DNA of 64,000 bases, from NCBI RefSeq assembly GCF_016888445.1, contig NZ_JAFEKF010000005.1:62001-126000 (forward strand). Direction: 5' to 3'. This DNA is from Marinomonas ostreistagni. GTDB taxonomy: Bacteria; Pseudomonadota; Gammaproteobacteria; Pseudomonadales; Marinomonadaceae. This document shows positions 53,821 through 62,985 of this stretch, one piece after another (positions within the stretch are counted from its first letter, which is position 1; every line of letters starts with the position of its first letter). The position numbers and the translations under genes were made by a program. The notes below the pieces were generated by a model that had not been told where the DNA came from, ran no database searches, and was given only the letters and a program-made list of their open reading frames with translations.

Positions 53821-54147
53821 TTATTTGCGTTTGCAAAGAAGGCTAGCAGCTACTGCGCCTGCAAGGAAAGCAAAACCAACGGTTTTGATAGGATTTTCTT
53901 TAGCGTACGCACCGACAGCCGAAGATACACGTTCAGACTGCTCTTGCGCCGTTTCAGCAATCTTGTGCGCTTGCTCACTGATCTGATGAGCGACCGCTTG
54001 AACTTGCTCTTGACCATAGTCTGCCGCAGAAGCGGCACCGTCTACACCTTTATGAGCAGAATCTACGGCCTTATCCACTGCTGCGTGTGCTTTTGCAGTG
54101 GTGTTGTTTTTCTCTTGCGCTGCGTTGTTTGCGTTTGTTGCTGCCAT
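53821..54147 (-). CDS. YqjD/ElaB-like (DUF883) membrane-anchored protein
   Basis: A 108-residue protein with a long helical, alanine- and glutamine-rich coiled region and a C-terminal hydrophobic anchor (TVGFAFLAGAVAASLL) ending CKRK. DUF883 proteins such as E. coli YqjD bind 70S and 100S ribosomes to the membrane in stationary phase. GGAGGT 7 bases upstream selects the ATG at 54147. First gene of the yqjDEK-like unit. Confidence 0.82.
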   Translation of the reverse strand: MAATNANNAAQEKNNTTAKAHAAVDKAVDSAHKGVDGAASAADYGQEQVQAVAHQISEQAHKIAETAQEQSERVSSAVGAYAKENPIKTVGFAFLAGAVAASLLCKRK

Positions 54148-54283
54148 GTCGTGTACCTCCATTTCGTTTGATTTGATTCTAAGGTAGACACTTTCAGGCA
54201 AGAAAAAAACCTTTGAACTCTATTCTTCCTTTTGTTTGCAAGTTCACAAAAAGCAGACACCAATACTGACTATTTCATGCTTT

Positions 54284-55516
54284 TTAGACTAAGCGTGCGG
54301 GGCTAAGCGCCGTCGTCAATGAACTCACCTGACCTGCAATCAGCTCACTCAATAGCAGTGCTGTAGTCGGACCTTGGGTAAAACCTTGGTGTCCGTGACC
54401 GAAATGAAACCACATGTTTTGATGCTTTGGCGCCGCACCGACAAGTGGCAACATATCTGGCATACACGGCCGTGTGCCATACCACTGAGACTCTCGCACA
54501 CGCGCCCCAAGTGAGAGCAGATTGCCCAGTTGCTCAACACCACGCTTTAGTTGCTTCGTATTGGCTGGCGCTGCCATATCAACCAAAGCCGCCCCAGTGG
54601 TGACACGAATCCCCCCCGTCATGGGTGCTGCTAAAACACCGTTGGCCACATCTAAAAATGGACGCTTTAAAGGCTGTTGCGGTTTGTAATGACCGTGATA
54701 GCCGCGTTTGTATACCATCGGAATATGATAGCCAAACCGCTTAAGAAGTTGCGGTGACCAAGGTCCCAAAGCAACCACCACATGCGCAGCACTCAAGCGG
54801 CCATCTGTTGTGTCGACCGACCAGCCTAACGTGCTTTGCTGAAGGCTATTCGCATCACCTCGAGCAATGTGTCCACCACGTGCAACAAACAGTTGTGCAT
54901 AGGCTTGAGTTAACGCCCCAGGATCGCTACAGCTCCAGCTCTGCAGCCAGTGTACAGCACCAATCGGCGCCTGCTTCAAGGCTGGCTCTTCGGCCATATA
55001 TTGCAGCCCATCCACAATACGCGAGGTCACACCATACTCGGACAACATACGCTCAGCACGTTGTGTCGCCTCACGAAAACTGGCTTCATCTCGATACAAC
55101 ATGGCCAAACCATCGCGTTTGATCATCGCTTCTGACTGAGAAGCCTCGATTAACGGCTGATGATCGGCGGTGGCTCGCGCGGCCAGCTGTGCATAAACCT
55201 TCGAAATTGTCTGATAGCGCAGACCACTGGAATTACGATAATAGCGCCATAACGCGGGGGCCATTTTTAAGCTAGCCGCCAAATCCCACGTCACATCATT
55301 GCTTTTGCCGGTGGCGTAGCGCAGTAATGTGGCCATATCTTGAGGCAGTGCGTACGGTTCAGCCGCTTCTGTCTGGATGATGCCGGCATTGCCAAAGCTG
55401 GTTTCAAGCCCTGGCTCAGTACGATCGACGATCACAACATCATGACCCGCTTGCTGTAACGCCAAAGCGCTAGAAACACCGACCATGCCAGCGCCCAACA
55501 CGATAAATTCCGCCAT
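54284..55516 (-). CDS. FAD-dependent D-amino-acid dehydrogenase-like oxidase (DadA family)
   Basis: A 410-residue flavoprotein with Rossmann FAD signature VLGAGMVGVSSALALQQAGHDVVIVDR (residues 6-33), then ETSFGNAGIIQ near 38-48 and the C-terminal GTRPCMPDMLPLVGAAP and FHFGHGHQGFTQGP stretches typical of the DAO/DadA superfamily. It probably oxidises a D-amino acid or related amine and passes electrons to the membrane quinone pool. GGGAGGT precedes the ATG. Divergent from the TRAP transporter operon, 235 bases apart, so the transported compound may be its substrate. Confidence 0.88.
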   Translation of the reverse strand: MAEFIVLGAGMVGVSSALALQQAGHDVVIVDRTEPGLETSFGNAGIIQTEAAEPYALPQDMATLLRYATGKSNDVTWDLAASLKMAPALWRYYRNSSGLRYQTISKVYAQLAARATADHQPLIEASQSEAMIKRDGLAMLYRDEASFREATQRAERMLSEYGVTSRIVDGLQYMAEEPALKQAPIGAVHWLQSWSCSDPGALTQAYAQLFVARGGHIARGDANSLQQSTLGWSVDTTDGRLSAAHVVVALGPWSPQLLKRFGYHIPMVYKRGYHGHYKPQQPLKRPFLDVANGVLAAPMTGGIRVTTGAALVDMAAPANTKQLKRGVEQLGNLLSLGARVRESQWYGTRPCMPDMLPLVGAAPKHQNMWFHFGHGHQGFTQGPTTALLLSELIAGQVSSLTTALSPARLV

Positions 55517-55751
55517 ACCACCTCCCTTCTGAGCTTTATTTAAGTGTCAGCATTTTTTGATCGTTACGCAAACTCGTCGCAACCAGATTATTTTCTCGCT
55601 TGTTAAGCGCTCAAGATGACTTGGCTCAAGCCTTGCTTCCATGAGTACCAAGGGCTGTCGCCAGCGCAACAAAGTTGGTCGCTCTGCGGTGGCTTTCACA
55701 AAAAATTACACATATAGTAAAAACAGATTCACGGAACAAGGAACACATAGA

Positions 55752-56723
55752 ATGATAAAAACAGCAGGCGCTTTGGCCACCACACTCCTCGCATCTCAGG
55801 TCATGGCAGCGAATTTTGACTTTTCAAACGAATACAACACCAACTCGATTCACGCCCAAGGCGATCAATACTTTATTGAAAAAGTGGCTGAGTTAAGTGA
55901 CGGTGAAATCGATATCACTCTGCACTCTGGTGGTGCATTAGGCTACAAATCCGCTGACCATTTCTATGCGGTAGCAGACAATGCGGTACAAATTGCCGAC
56001 ACGTTGGCTGGTACCATGTCTGGTATTGATCCGATCTTTTTGCTGTCCTCTTTACCTTTCTTAGTGGAAGGCGAAGATCAGGCAGAGCTGCTTTATAACA
56101 TTGCTAAACCTTACTATGCCGAAGTGTTTGAAGATAACAATCAAGTGCTGCTGTACGCCTCACCTTGGCCTGCCAGCGGCATTTGGTCTAAAGAAAAAGT
56201 CGATTCGGCTGAGTCACTTAATGGCTTAAAAATCCGCTCCTACGATAAAAACGGCACGCTAACGTTACGTGAAGCCGGCGCTTCTCCAGTGAAGCTTTCT
56301 TGGGCTGACGTGGTGCCACAGCTTTCCACCGGTGGTATTGAAGCCGTACTGACCTCGGCAGATGCCGGTGCCAGTGGCAGCTTCTGGGAGCACCTAGACC
56401 ACTACAGCGCCATCCAATATGCGATCCCATTAAACATGGTGCACATGAACCGCGATGAGTTCGAAGACCTCTCCGACGCTGAGCAAGATGTCATCATGGA
56501 AGCGGCCAAGTTAACCGACGCTCATAACTGGGAAACGGTGCGTCTGCGCGTACAAAACAACTACCAAGAGCTGACCGAGCACTCTGTGGCGATTCATGAT
56601 GACTTACCAGATAGCTTCATTGAGCATCTACAAACCGCAGCCCAGCCTGCTCTTGAAGAGTGGCTTGACGATGTCGGTGAGCGCGGTGAAAACATCCTAG
56701 CGGAATTCGAAAAAGAGAAATAA
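55752..56723 (+). CDS. TRAP transporter solute-binding subunit (DctP family)
   Basis: A 323-residue periplasmic receptor with a signal peptide (MIKTAGALATTLLASQVMA). The conserved TRAP features are present: SGGALGYKS near residue 57, LPFLVEGEDQAELL, and SLNGLKIRSYDKNGTLTLREAGASPVKLSWADVVP near 155-190 with the ligand-binding arginine. AAGGAA 8 bases upstream fixes ATG 55752. First gene of the dctP-dctQ-dctM-like operon, with tight spacing. Ligand unknown; the neighbouring DadA-like oxidase hints at an amino or keto acid, by inference. Confidence 0.92.
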   Translation: MIKTAGALATTLLASQVMAANFDFSNEYNTNSIHAQGDQYFIEKVAELSDGEIDITLHSGGALGYKSADHFYAVADNAVQIADTLAGTMSGIDPIFLLSSLPFLVEGEDQAELLYNIAKPYYAEVFEDNNQVLLYASPWPASGIWSKEKVDSAESLNGLKIRSYDKNGTLTLREAGASPVKLSWADVVPQLSTGGIEAVLTSADAGASGSFWEHLDHYSAIQYAIPLNMVHMNRDEFEDLSDAEQDVIMEAAKLTDAHNWETVRLRVQNNYQELTEHSVAIHDDLPDSFIEHLQTAAQPALEEWLDDVGERGENILAEFEKEK

Positions 56724-57236
56724 ATGCTGTTGAACTTTTTATTGGCATGCTCCAGACGCCTGAATCAGGTTTCTGGCGCCATCGCCATGCTGCTTATTGT
56801 CTATGTGCTTGGGCACATTTTATTAGAAATCGTACTACGCCTGTTTGGCACCTCAACCTACGTGTTGGATGAGTTTGTCGGCTATGCAGTGGCGACTCTA
56901 ACCTTCTTGGGTTTGGGTTACAGTTTAGAGCGCGGCGGTTTGATCCGCGTCGGGCTAATCATCGAACGGTTACCTGTTAGTAAGCGTTGGCTGTTTGATT
57001 TGTTCGCCTACCTTGTGTCGCTGGCGATGTTTAGTTGGTTGTTTAGCTATTGGCAAACCAATGTCTGGCGCAGCTACAAACGCGGTATCACCAGCGAATC
57101 CATCATGGAAACGCCGCTTTGGATTCCGCAAGGGTTAGTACTCGTCGGTTTAGGTTTACTGTGTTTTACCTTGCTAACCCACGCTTTGATTTTGCTGTTT
57201 CGCCAACAATCCCCCGAGCTAAAACAGGACGTGTAG
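56724..57236 (+). CDS. TRAP transporter small membrane subunit (DctQ)
   Basis: A 170-residue protein with four helices (about 17-37, 49-70, 89-110, 135-158), as expected for DctQ. Its ATG directly follows the dctP stop codon. LILIEIVLRLFGTSTYVLDEFVGYAV-like region near the first and second helices is typical. Sequence is poorly conserved but topology and position are decisive. Confidence 0.88.
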   Translation: MLLNFLLACSRRLNQVSGAIAMLLIVYVLGHILLEIVLRLFGTSTYVLDEFVGYAVATLTFLGLGYSLERGGLIRVGLIIERLPVSKRWLFDLFAYLVSLAMFSWLFSYWQTNVWRSYKRGITSESIMETPLWIPQGLVLVGLGLLCFTLLTHALILLFRQQSPELKQDV

Positions 57237-57237
57237 T

Positions 57238-58539
57238 ATGGACATTCTTTTCTCTGCTTTGGGCGTGATTGGCCTGATTTTAATCGTGCTTGGCTTAGGT
57301 GTCTGGGTCTTCGCAGGTTTAGCGATTGTTGCTCTGCTATCATTGGTGATGGTCGGTGATGTCAGCATTGATCGTGCCGGCGCCATTTTAAGCCGAATCA
57401 TCTTTCGGGCAGGTAACTCGTGGGAGTTAGCCGCGATCCCGCTGTTTATTTTGATGGGCGAATTGATCTTTCGCTCAAACATTTCCGATCGTTTATTCCG
57501 TGGCCTAGAGCCTTGGACACGCCACATCCCTGGCGGCATTTTGCATACTAATGTGTTTGGTTGTGCCATGTTTGCTGCAGTCAGTGGTTCGAGTGCAGCC
57601 ACTACGGCGACCGTCGGCAAAATTACCACTAGTGAGCTACAAACACGCGGCTATGATCGTCAATTATCGATTGGCTCGTTGGCAGGTGCTGGTAGCTTAG
57701 GTTTGTTGATCCCGCCATCAATTGTCATGATCGTTTACGGGGTTCAGGCCGAAGTTTCAATCACCAAATTGTTTATGTCTGGTGTCTTGCCTGGCTTACT
57801 AGTCGCGGCGCTCTATACCGGTTACTTAATGACTCGGGCGCTGCTCAATCCAAGTATTGCGCCCAAAGAAACCGGTACCACGGTCACTAAGCTACAAAGT
57901 CTAGGCTTGCTGTTTCCGGTGATTCTGTTGATCAGCATTGTCATGGGTGCTATCTACTCAGGCATCGCTACGCCGTCTGAAGCAGCCGCTGTGGGTGTCT
58001 TGGCTACCTTGGTCTTATTACTGGTAGAAAAGCAACTGAGCTTTGCCATGCTCAAAGAGGCCTTGGTTGGCACGCTATTAAGCTCGACCATGGTGTGCAG
58101 TATTTTGATTACGGCGGCTTTATTGTCGACCGCAATGGGCTATTTGCACTTGCCTGCTGACTTGGCCAGCTACATCGCCAGCCTTGATCTATCACCGGCT
58201 TGGTTGCTGTTGGCTCTGGCACTCTTTTACGTCTTGCTGGGGCTCTTTTTAGACGGTATCTCGATTACCGTTATGAGCTTGCCGATTACCTTACCGATCG
58301 TTATCCAAGCGGGCTTTGATCCACTTTGGTTCGGTGTGTTTTTGGTGATTATGGTGGAGCTTGGGCAGATTACACCACCCGTTGGCTTTAACCTGTTTGT
58401 GTTGCAAGGTCTGACGGGAGAAAAAATTGGCCGCGTCGCCAAAGCGTCGTTCCCGTTCTTCATTTTGATGTGTGTGGCAGCACTACTGCTGTGTCTATTC
58501 CCAGACATTGCTCTGTGGCTACCCAATCAAGCGTCTTAA
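57238..58539 (+). CDS. TRAP transporter large permease (DctM)
   Basis: A 433-residue membrane protein with about 12 helices of the DctM family. GSSAATTATVGKIT near residue 120, GSLGLLIPPSIVMIVYG near 152, and LGLFLDGISITVMSLPI near 335 are signature regions. Starts 1 base after dctQ. A 10-bp terminator at 58547-58578 closes the operon. Confidence 0.95.
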   Translation: MDILFSALGVIGLILIVLGLGVWVFAGLAIVALLSLVMVGDVSIDRAGAILSRIIFRAGNSWELAAIPLFILMGELIFRSNISDRLFRGLEPWTRHIPGGILHTNVFGCAMFAAVSGSSAATTATVGKITTSELQTRGYDRQLSIGSLAGAGSLGLLIPPSIVMIVYGVQAEVSITKLFMSGVLPGLLVAALYTGYLMTRALLNPSIAPKETGTTVTKLQSLGLLFPVILLISIVMGAIYSGIATPSEAAAVGVLATLVLLLVEKQLSFAMLKEALVGTLLSSTMVCSILITAALLSTAMGYLHLPADLASYIASLDLSPAWLLLALALFYVLLGLFLDGISITVMSLPITLPIVIQAGFDPLWFGVFLVIMVELGQITPPVGFNLFVLQGLTGEKIGRVAKASFPFFILMCVAALLLCLFPDIALWLPNQAS

Positions 58540-58546
58540 TGTCTGC

Positions 58547-58578
58547 GCCCGCTAATAATATCCATTAGCGGGCTTTTT
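58547..58578 (+). terminator. Terminator of the TRAP operon
   Basis: Arms GCCCGCTAAT (58547-58556) and ATTAGCGGGC (58564-58573), 7-nt loop, then five T. Confidence 0.9.
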
Positions 58579-58672
58579 AACCCTCAACTGGTCGAACTTT
58601 GCTCTAGATCAAATATAAAATTCCATCGTTGGCTAATCTTAAGGGCTTAATATCGCCTTGAGTGCTCACAAT

Positions 58673-60436
58673 ATGGACCTTTCCACCGCTCTACAAACCC
58701 CATCACTACTGCTTAGTCGCCCTGTCATCGACTTATTTCGTGATGCAGTTGTGATTACCGATCACCAAGGCTTGATACTTGAGGTCAATCAAACCTATTT
58801 AGACATCACGGGGTACACCGAGCAAGAGCTGTATGGCGAACGGCCAGCCAAAATCCAATCCGGTCATCACAGTAAAAGCTTTTATCAAGCGCTATGGCAC
58901 GATCTGACACATAAGGGAGTTTGGGAAGGCGAGATTTGGGACCGACGTAAAAATGGCGAAGCGTTTCCTAAATGGTTAAAAATCCAAGCTATTCGCGCCC
59001 CGCAAGACGGCAGCATTACTCATTACATTGGCGTGTTTTACGAAACCCAAAGTACGCATCCAGATCTCGATGAACGTGATCGCATTGCCAATATTGACCC
59101 CCTCACGGGGCTCTATAATCGGCGCAGCTACCGCGAATCACTTACCCGCGCTATTCGCTTACATCCTGAAGGCAGCCAAATTGTTCAGCTGTTTATCGAT
59201 ATTGATTGTTTTAAACTGATGAACGAGCGGTACAGCTATGTGGTAGGTGATGATCTCTTAGCGGCTTTTGCCAAACGCCTGCAACAAGCTTGGCATGCCT
59301 GCAGTCTTGAACTAGGCGCGTTATTACCCTATCAAGAGCGTCTACTGGCGCGCTTTAGCGGGGATGAATTTGCCTTTGCCTGCTGCCTACCCGCCACTTA
59401 TGCATTAGATACTGAGCAGTTCATGATGCAGCTGTCAGCCCGACTGAGCGAGCCTTATGTGGTACGCGGCCATACAATTAAGATCAGCACCAGTATTGGC
59501 ATGTCGCGTTTTACGCAAGATGCTCACTGTGAAGAAGAGCTGATCGCTCATGCTGAGTCGGCCATGTACATTGCCAAGCAAAATGGTGGCGATTGCTCAG
59601 TATTGTTCACCCAAAGCATTCAAGAGCAATTGGTACGCCGCAAACAAATTGAAGAAAGCTTGCTCGAGGCCATTCGCGATAATCAATTTGAACTGTACTA
59701 CCAGCCCAAAGTGGGTGGTTTGTCACGTCAAGTCTGTGGTTATGAAGCCTTAGTGCGCTGGCGCCATCCTCAGTTGGGCCTCCTCTCGCCAATTGAATTC
59801 ATTACTATTGCCGAAGAAACGGGCGCGATTCTGCCCCTTGGCGATTGGGTCTTAGAACAAGCTTGTTTATACGCCAAACAAATCAACGATATGGGGCTGA
59901 CCAACCTGCCTGTCTCGGTCAATGTATCAGCGGCGCAAATGGCCGATCCAAGTTGGCTGGATCGCCTGCTCATGGTGTTGGAGCAAACTCAGCTTCCTCA
60001 TCACTTGATTGAACTTGAGTTAACTGAGAGCCAGCTGTTAAAAGACATCGAAAACTCTACGGACATCATTCACTACATTCGCTCCCTAGGCATAAAAGTA
60101 GCGTTAGATGATTTTGGCACGGGCTATTCGTCATTGAGTTACCTACGCAATATTCCTCTGGATACTCTGAAAATTGATCGTTCATTTGTGGCACAAATCC
60201 AAGAAGGCAACAATGATTACGACATGGCGGTTATTAAAGCGGTCTCAATGCTGGCGAAACAATTGGGCATGCATTTGGTCGCCGAAGGCGTAGAACAGCT
60301 CGATCAAGAAAAAATTCTCGCTGAAATCGGCTGCGATCAGCTGCAAGGCTATCTCTACAGCAAACCCGTACCAGCAGACGAGTTTTTGGCGTTATGTCTG
60401 GACAACCTAAAGCTGGACATTCGCTCTGAGACATAA
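58673..60436 (+). CDS. PAS-GGDEF-EAL protein with degenerate GGDEF
   Basis: A cytoplasmic protein of about 587 residues. PAS (about 20-130; DAVVITDHQGLILEVNQTYLDITGY), GGDEF (about 140-310) with active-site sequence SGDEF (RFSGDEFAFA) instead of GGDEF, and EAL (about 330-580) with intact EALVRWRHP, LELTESQLL, LDDFGTGYSS and VAEGVE. The Gly-to-Ser change and missing I-site suggest a regulatory GGDEF and an active c-di-GMP phosphodiesterase. Start ATG 58673 or TTG 58658; no good ribosome site for either. The PAS domain has the same YxEVNxTY/SKSFYxxLW features as the 25696 protein. Confidence 0.92.
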   Translation: MDLSTALQTPSLLLSRPVIDLFRDAVVITDHQGLILEVNQTYLDITGYTEQELYGERPAKIQSGHHSKSFYQALWHDLTHKGVWEGEIWDRRKNGEAFPKWLKIQAIRAPQDGSITHYIGVFYETQSTHPDLDERDRIANIDPLTGLYNRRSYRESLTRAIRLHPEGSQIVQLFIDIDCFKLMNERYSYVVGDDLLAAFAKRLQQAWHACSLELGALLPYQERLLARFSGDEFAFACCLPATYALDTEQFMMQLSARLSEPYVVRGHTIKISTSIGMSRFTQDAHCEEELIAHAESAMYIAKQNGGDCSVLFTQSIQEQLVRRKQIEESLLEAIRDNQFELYYQPKVGGLSRQVCGYEALVRWRHPQLGLLSPIEFITIAEETGAILPLGDWVLEQACLYAKQINDMGLTNLPVSVNVSAAQMADPSWLDRLLMVLEQTQLPHHLIELELTESQLLKDIENSTDIIHYIRSLGIKVALDDFGTGYSSLSYLRNIPLDTLKIDRSFVAQIQEGNNDYDMAVIKAVSMLAKQLGMHLVAEGVEQLDQEKILAEIGCDQLQGYLYSKPVPADEFLALCLDNLKLDIRSET

Positions 60437-60546
60437 TTATTTTTCTATGCGGTGAAACTTTCCTGAAATGCCATCGTGAATAACAGTACTGACACCACAA
60501 ACGAGTGTCATTTTTGTTGATCTCTCACGCACACAGGAAGGTAACT

Positions 60547-60978
60547 ATGAACGCTTTATCACTAAAATCTTTGACTTGCGCTACATTAACTTTCGCTGCT
60601 TTAAGCACGACTTCTCTGGCGCTTGCAGGCCATCACGAAGTCAGCGTAAAAGCGATGGATCAAGATGTATCAGGCGGCACAGTAACAGCGAGTTCGATTA
60701 CAGCTGATGCCAATGGCTGGTTAGTTGTACACCGCACCGACAGCAATATGAAACCTGGCCCTGTAGTTGGCTATGCACCGCTCAAAAGCGGTAAAAACAA
60801 AGAAGTGACTGCTATTTTGCAAGAGCCTGTCGCATCAGGTGATATGTTGATGCTTATGCTTCACGGTGAAGAAGGCGGCTCGCGCACCGGTATATTCGAG
60901 TACACTCTAGGTGCTAAAGAAGACGGTCCAGTTCGCATGGATGGCAAGCTAGTGATGGATATCATCACCGCTAAATAA
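60547..60978 (+). CDS. Secreted protein, DUF7282-like
   Basis: A 143-residue exported protein with a signal peptide ending TSLALA|GHHEV. The mature ~115 residues contain VSGGTVTASSITADANGWLVVHRTD and GPVVGYAPLKSGKNKEVTAIL, resembling the DUF7282 repeat of unknown role. AGGAAGG before the ATG at 60547. It follows the EAL gene by 110 bases and precedes the dioxygenase gene. Function unknown; placement is not informative. Confidence 0.75.
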   Translation: MNALSLKSLTCATLTFAALSTTSLALAGHHEVSVKAMDQDVSGGTVTASSITADANGWLVVHRTDSNMKPGPVVGYAPLKSGKNKEVTAILQEPVASGDMLMLMLHGEEGGSRTGIFEYTLGAKEDGPVRMDGKLVMDIITAK

Positions 60979-61141
60979 TCCGTACCGCCCTATCATGCTC
61001 AAGGCCCTATACGGGTCGCTGGGCATTGGCTTTTTCCTACCAAATACGTCTAACCCGTCTACACTCATAAATGAGCTACCCGCTTAATTAATAATCTGAA
61101 GCGTTGCGCACGATCTGCCAACGACTAAGGAGGATATGACC

Positions 61142-61792
61142 ATGTTGACGACAAAATCGGCACAACAAGCCTTTTGCCTTGAGCTTGGGCAACTGACTCA
61201 TGACGCGGTGGATCATCTCGCGCCATCCTTTGAAAGCCTTCCTGATAACCCATATGCAGACGGACACTATCGCCTGCGCCGCTACTCGCGTTTTGAATTT
61301 CGCAACGATACGCTAACGCGCTTGCCTACTAGAGCTTTTGTACAGGATGCCAGCATCAATCACTTTCAAGGCGACGTAAAACGCACCTACCCAGAAATCG
61401 AAGACGCTACAGTGGCAGACAACTGCTTTGTGGAGCTGTTTGAGCACTTCCAAAAAATGGCCGACTTACCTGAAGGTGCCACCATTGAAGTCCATCAGAT
61501 GCGTATTTTTGCTGATCATCATGAGGTACAAGTTGCGCCCGAGGGTATTCACCAAGATGGTTTCGACCGTATCGGTATTTATGTGATCCAGCGTTGTAAC
61601 ATTCGTGGTGGTGAAGTCAGTGTGCATACTGGCGAGAATGCACCGGCACTGCTCAAGTATCCGTTAGATCATGGAGAATTTGTCGTGCTCAACGATAAGA
61701 AGTTTTATCACTATGCAACGCCAATCGTCCCTAGAGATGGCGAACTAGGCTATATGGATGCTTTTGTCCTGACAGCCAACTTCAAGCATTAA
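61142..61792 (+). CDS. 2OG-Fe(II) dioxygenase, L-isoleucine 4-hydroxylase-like (PF10014)
   Basis: A 216-residue 2-oxoglutarate-dependent dioxygenase of the IDO family, members of which hydroxylate free L-isoleucine or other aliphatic amino acids. Iron ligands H and D lie in EGIHQDGFDRIGIYV and the distal histidine in FVVLNDKKFYHYATPI; YRLRRYSRFEF near residue 45 is also typical. AAGGAGG at 61127-61133 gives 8-base spacing to ATG 61142 and only 2 to ATG 61136. The neighbouring amino-acid-binding protein gene (161 bases downstream) makes an amino acid substrate plausible, by inference. Confidence 0.82.
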   Translation: MLTTKSAQQAFCLELGQLTHDAVDHLAPSFESLPDNPYADGHYRLRRYSRFEFRNDTLTRLPTRAFVQDASINHFQGDVKRTYPEIEDATVADNCFVELFEHFQKMADLPEGATIEVHQMRIFADHHEVQVAPEGIHQDGFDRIGIYVIQRCNIRGGEVSVHTGENAPALLKYPLDHGEFVVLNDKKFYHYATPIVPRDGELGYMDAFVLTANFKH

Positions 61793-61953
61793 GTTAAGTG
61801 AGTCGCTTAGCGGCTCACGACTCCCCAAAATCTCGTTACGAATCTTTACCGTTTTACGTCAATGAAAGAGCCATTTCCTTGCGCGAGCATTGGTTTTCAA
61901 GCTTCAAGTTAGATATATTAAAACACTCTAATAGCTTGCTTCAGGAAGCCTAC

Positions 61954-62973
61954 ATGAGCCGATTTTCCTTGATTATGTCCCCTTTTGCTATCATCTTAGG
62001 ACTAGGTCTCATCGCCAATACGGCCCCAGCAGCCACGCTGGATGATGTTCGCCAACGTGGTGATTTAAACTGTGGCGTCTACCCAGATGACCCAGGGCGC
62101 AGCGCCTTAAATAGTGAGGGACAATGGCAAGGCTTTTACGTCGACTTCTGCCGTGCCGTCGCAGCAGCGGTGTTTGACACCCCAGAGTATGTCAATTACG
62201 TCGAGGTAGGCTCCGCTTCACGCTTCACGTCCTTGGTCGACCGCTCCACCGATGTCGTCATGTACAGCTCAACTTGGACACTCGGTCGCGAGCATACCTA
62301 CCAAGTCTCTTTCCCAGCCCTGTATCTTTTTGACGGCCAAGGCTTTGTAGTGCGTAAAAGTGCCAATATCGATTCGCTCGCCGAGCTCAATGGCAAAACC
62401 GTGTGTGTTACCGCGAACTCCACCACCCAACAAAACCTTGAGGACTACATCGCAGCGCATCAATTTGATACCGAAGTCGTGTATGCCAATGGCGATCAGT
62501 TTTTCCGTGGCAGCGTGTGTGATGCTTACAGTGCCGATCGTATGAACTTAGCAACTAACTTAGCCAATCGCGTTGGCCACCCAGAGGGCTATAAAATTTT
62601 ACCGGATACGTTATCACGCGAGCCGATAGGACCCACGGTACGCAATGATGATGCCCAGTGGGAGCGCATTGTACGCTCGGTCGTTCATGCGACGATTTTG
62701 GCCGAAGAGAAAGGTATTACTCAGGCCAATGTTGATCAAATTCGTGAAAATAGTCACAACATCGAAACCCAAAATCTATTAGGTGTGCATGGCGATATTG
62801 GTGCGCAGCTTGGCTTAGGTGATGACTGGGGCTATCAGGTGATCAAAGCTGTGGGTAATTACGGCGAAATCTACAACCGACATTTTGGCCCAGAGACACC
62901 GATTGGCCAAGAGCGTGGTTTAAATGCGCTATGGCGTGATGGTGGCGTACTCTATGCTCCGCCCTTTAAATAA
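61954..62973 (+). CDS. Amino-acid ABC-type periplasmic binding protein (AapJ-like), without permease genes
   Basis: A 339-residue exported binding protein of the SBP_bac_3 family closest to general L-amino acid receptors (AapJ/BztA). Signal peptide about residues 1-27. TLDDVRQRGDLNCGVYPD, VDFCRAVAAAVF, GKTVCVTANSTTQQNLEDY, SVCDAYSADRMNLA and the GDDWGYQVIKAVGNYGEIYNRHFGPETP C-terminus match the family. AGGAAGCC before ATG 61954. No aapQMP permease genes follow; 12 bases after its stop a membrane sensor gene starts, so it may act as a periplasmic ligand-sensing partner. Confidence 0.88.
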   Translation: MSRFSLIMSPFAIILGLGLIANTAPAATLDDVRQRGDLNCGVYPDDPGRSALNSEGQWQGFYVDFCRAVAAAVFDTPEYVNYVEVGSASRFTSLVDRSTDVVMYSSTWTLGREHTYQVSFPALYLFDGQGFVVRKSANIDSLAELNGKTVCVTANSTTQQNLEDYIAAHQFDTEVVYANGDQFFRGSVCDAYSADRMNLATNLANRVGHPEGYKILPDTLSREPIGPTVRNDDAQWERIVRSVVHATILAEEKGITQANVDQIRENSHNIETQNLLGVHGDIGAQLGLGDDWGYQVIKAVGNYGEIYNRHFGPETPIGQERGLNALWRDGGVLYAPPFK

Positions 62974-62985
62974 CGGCGAACTCAC

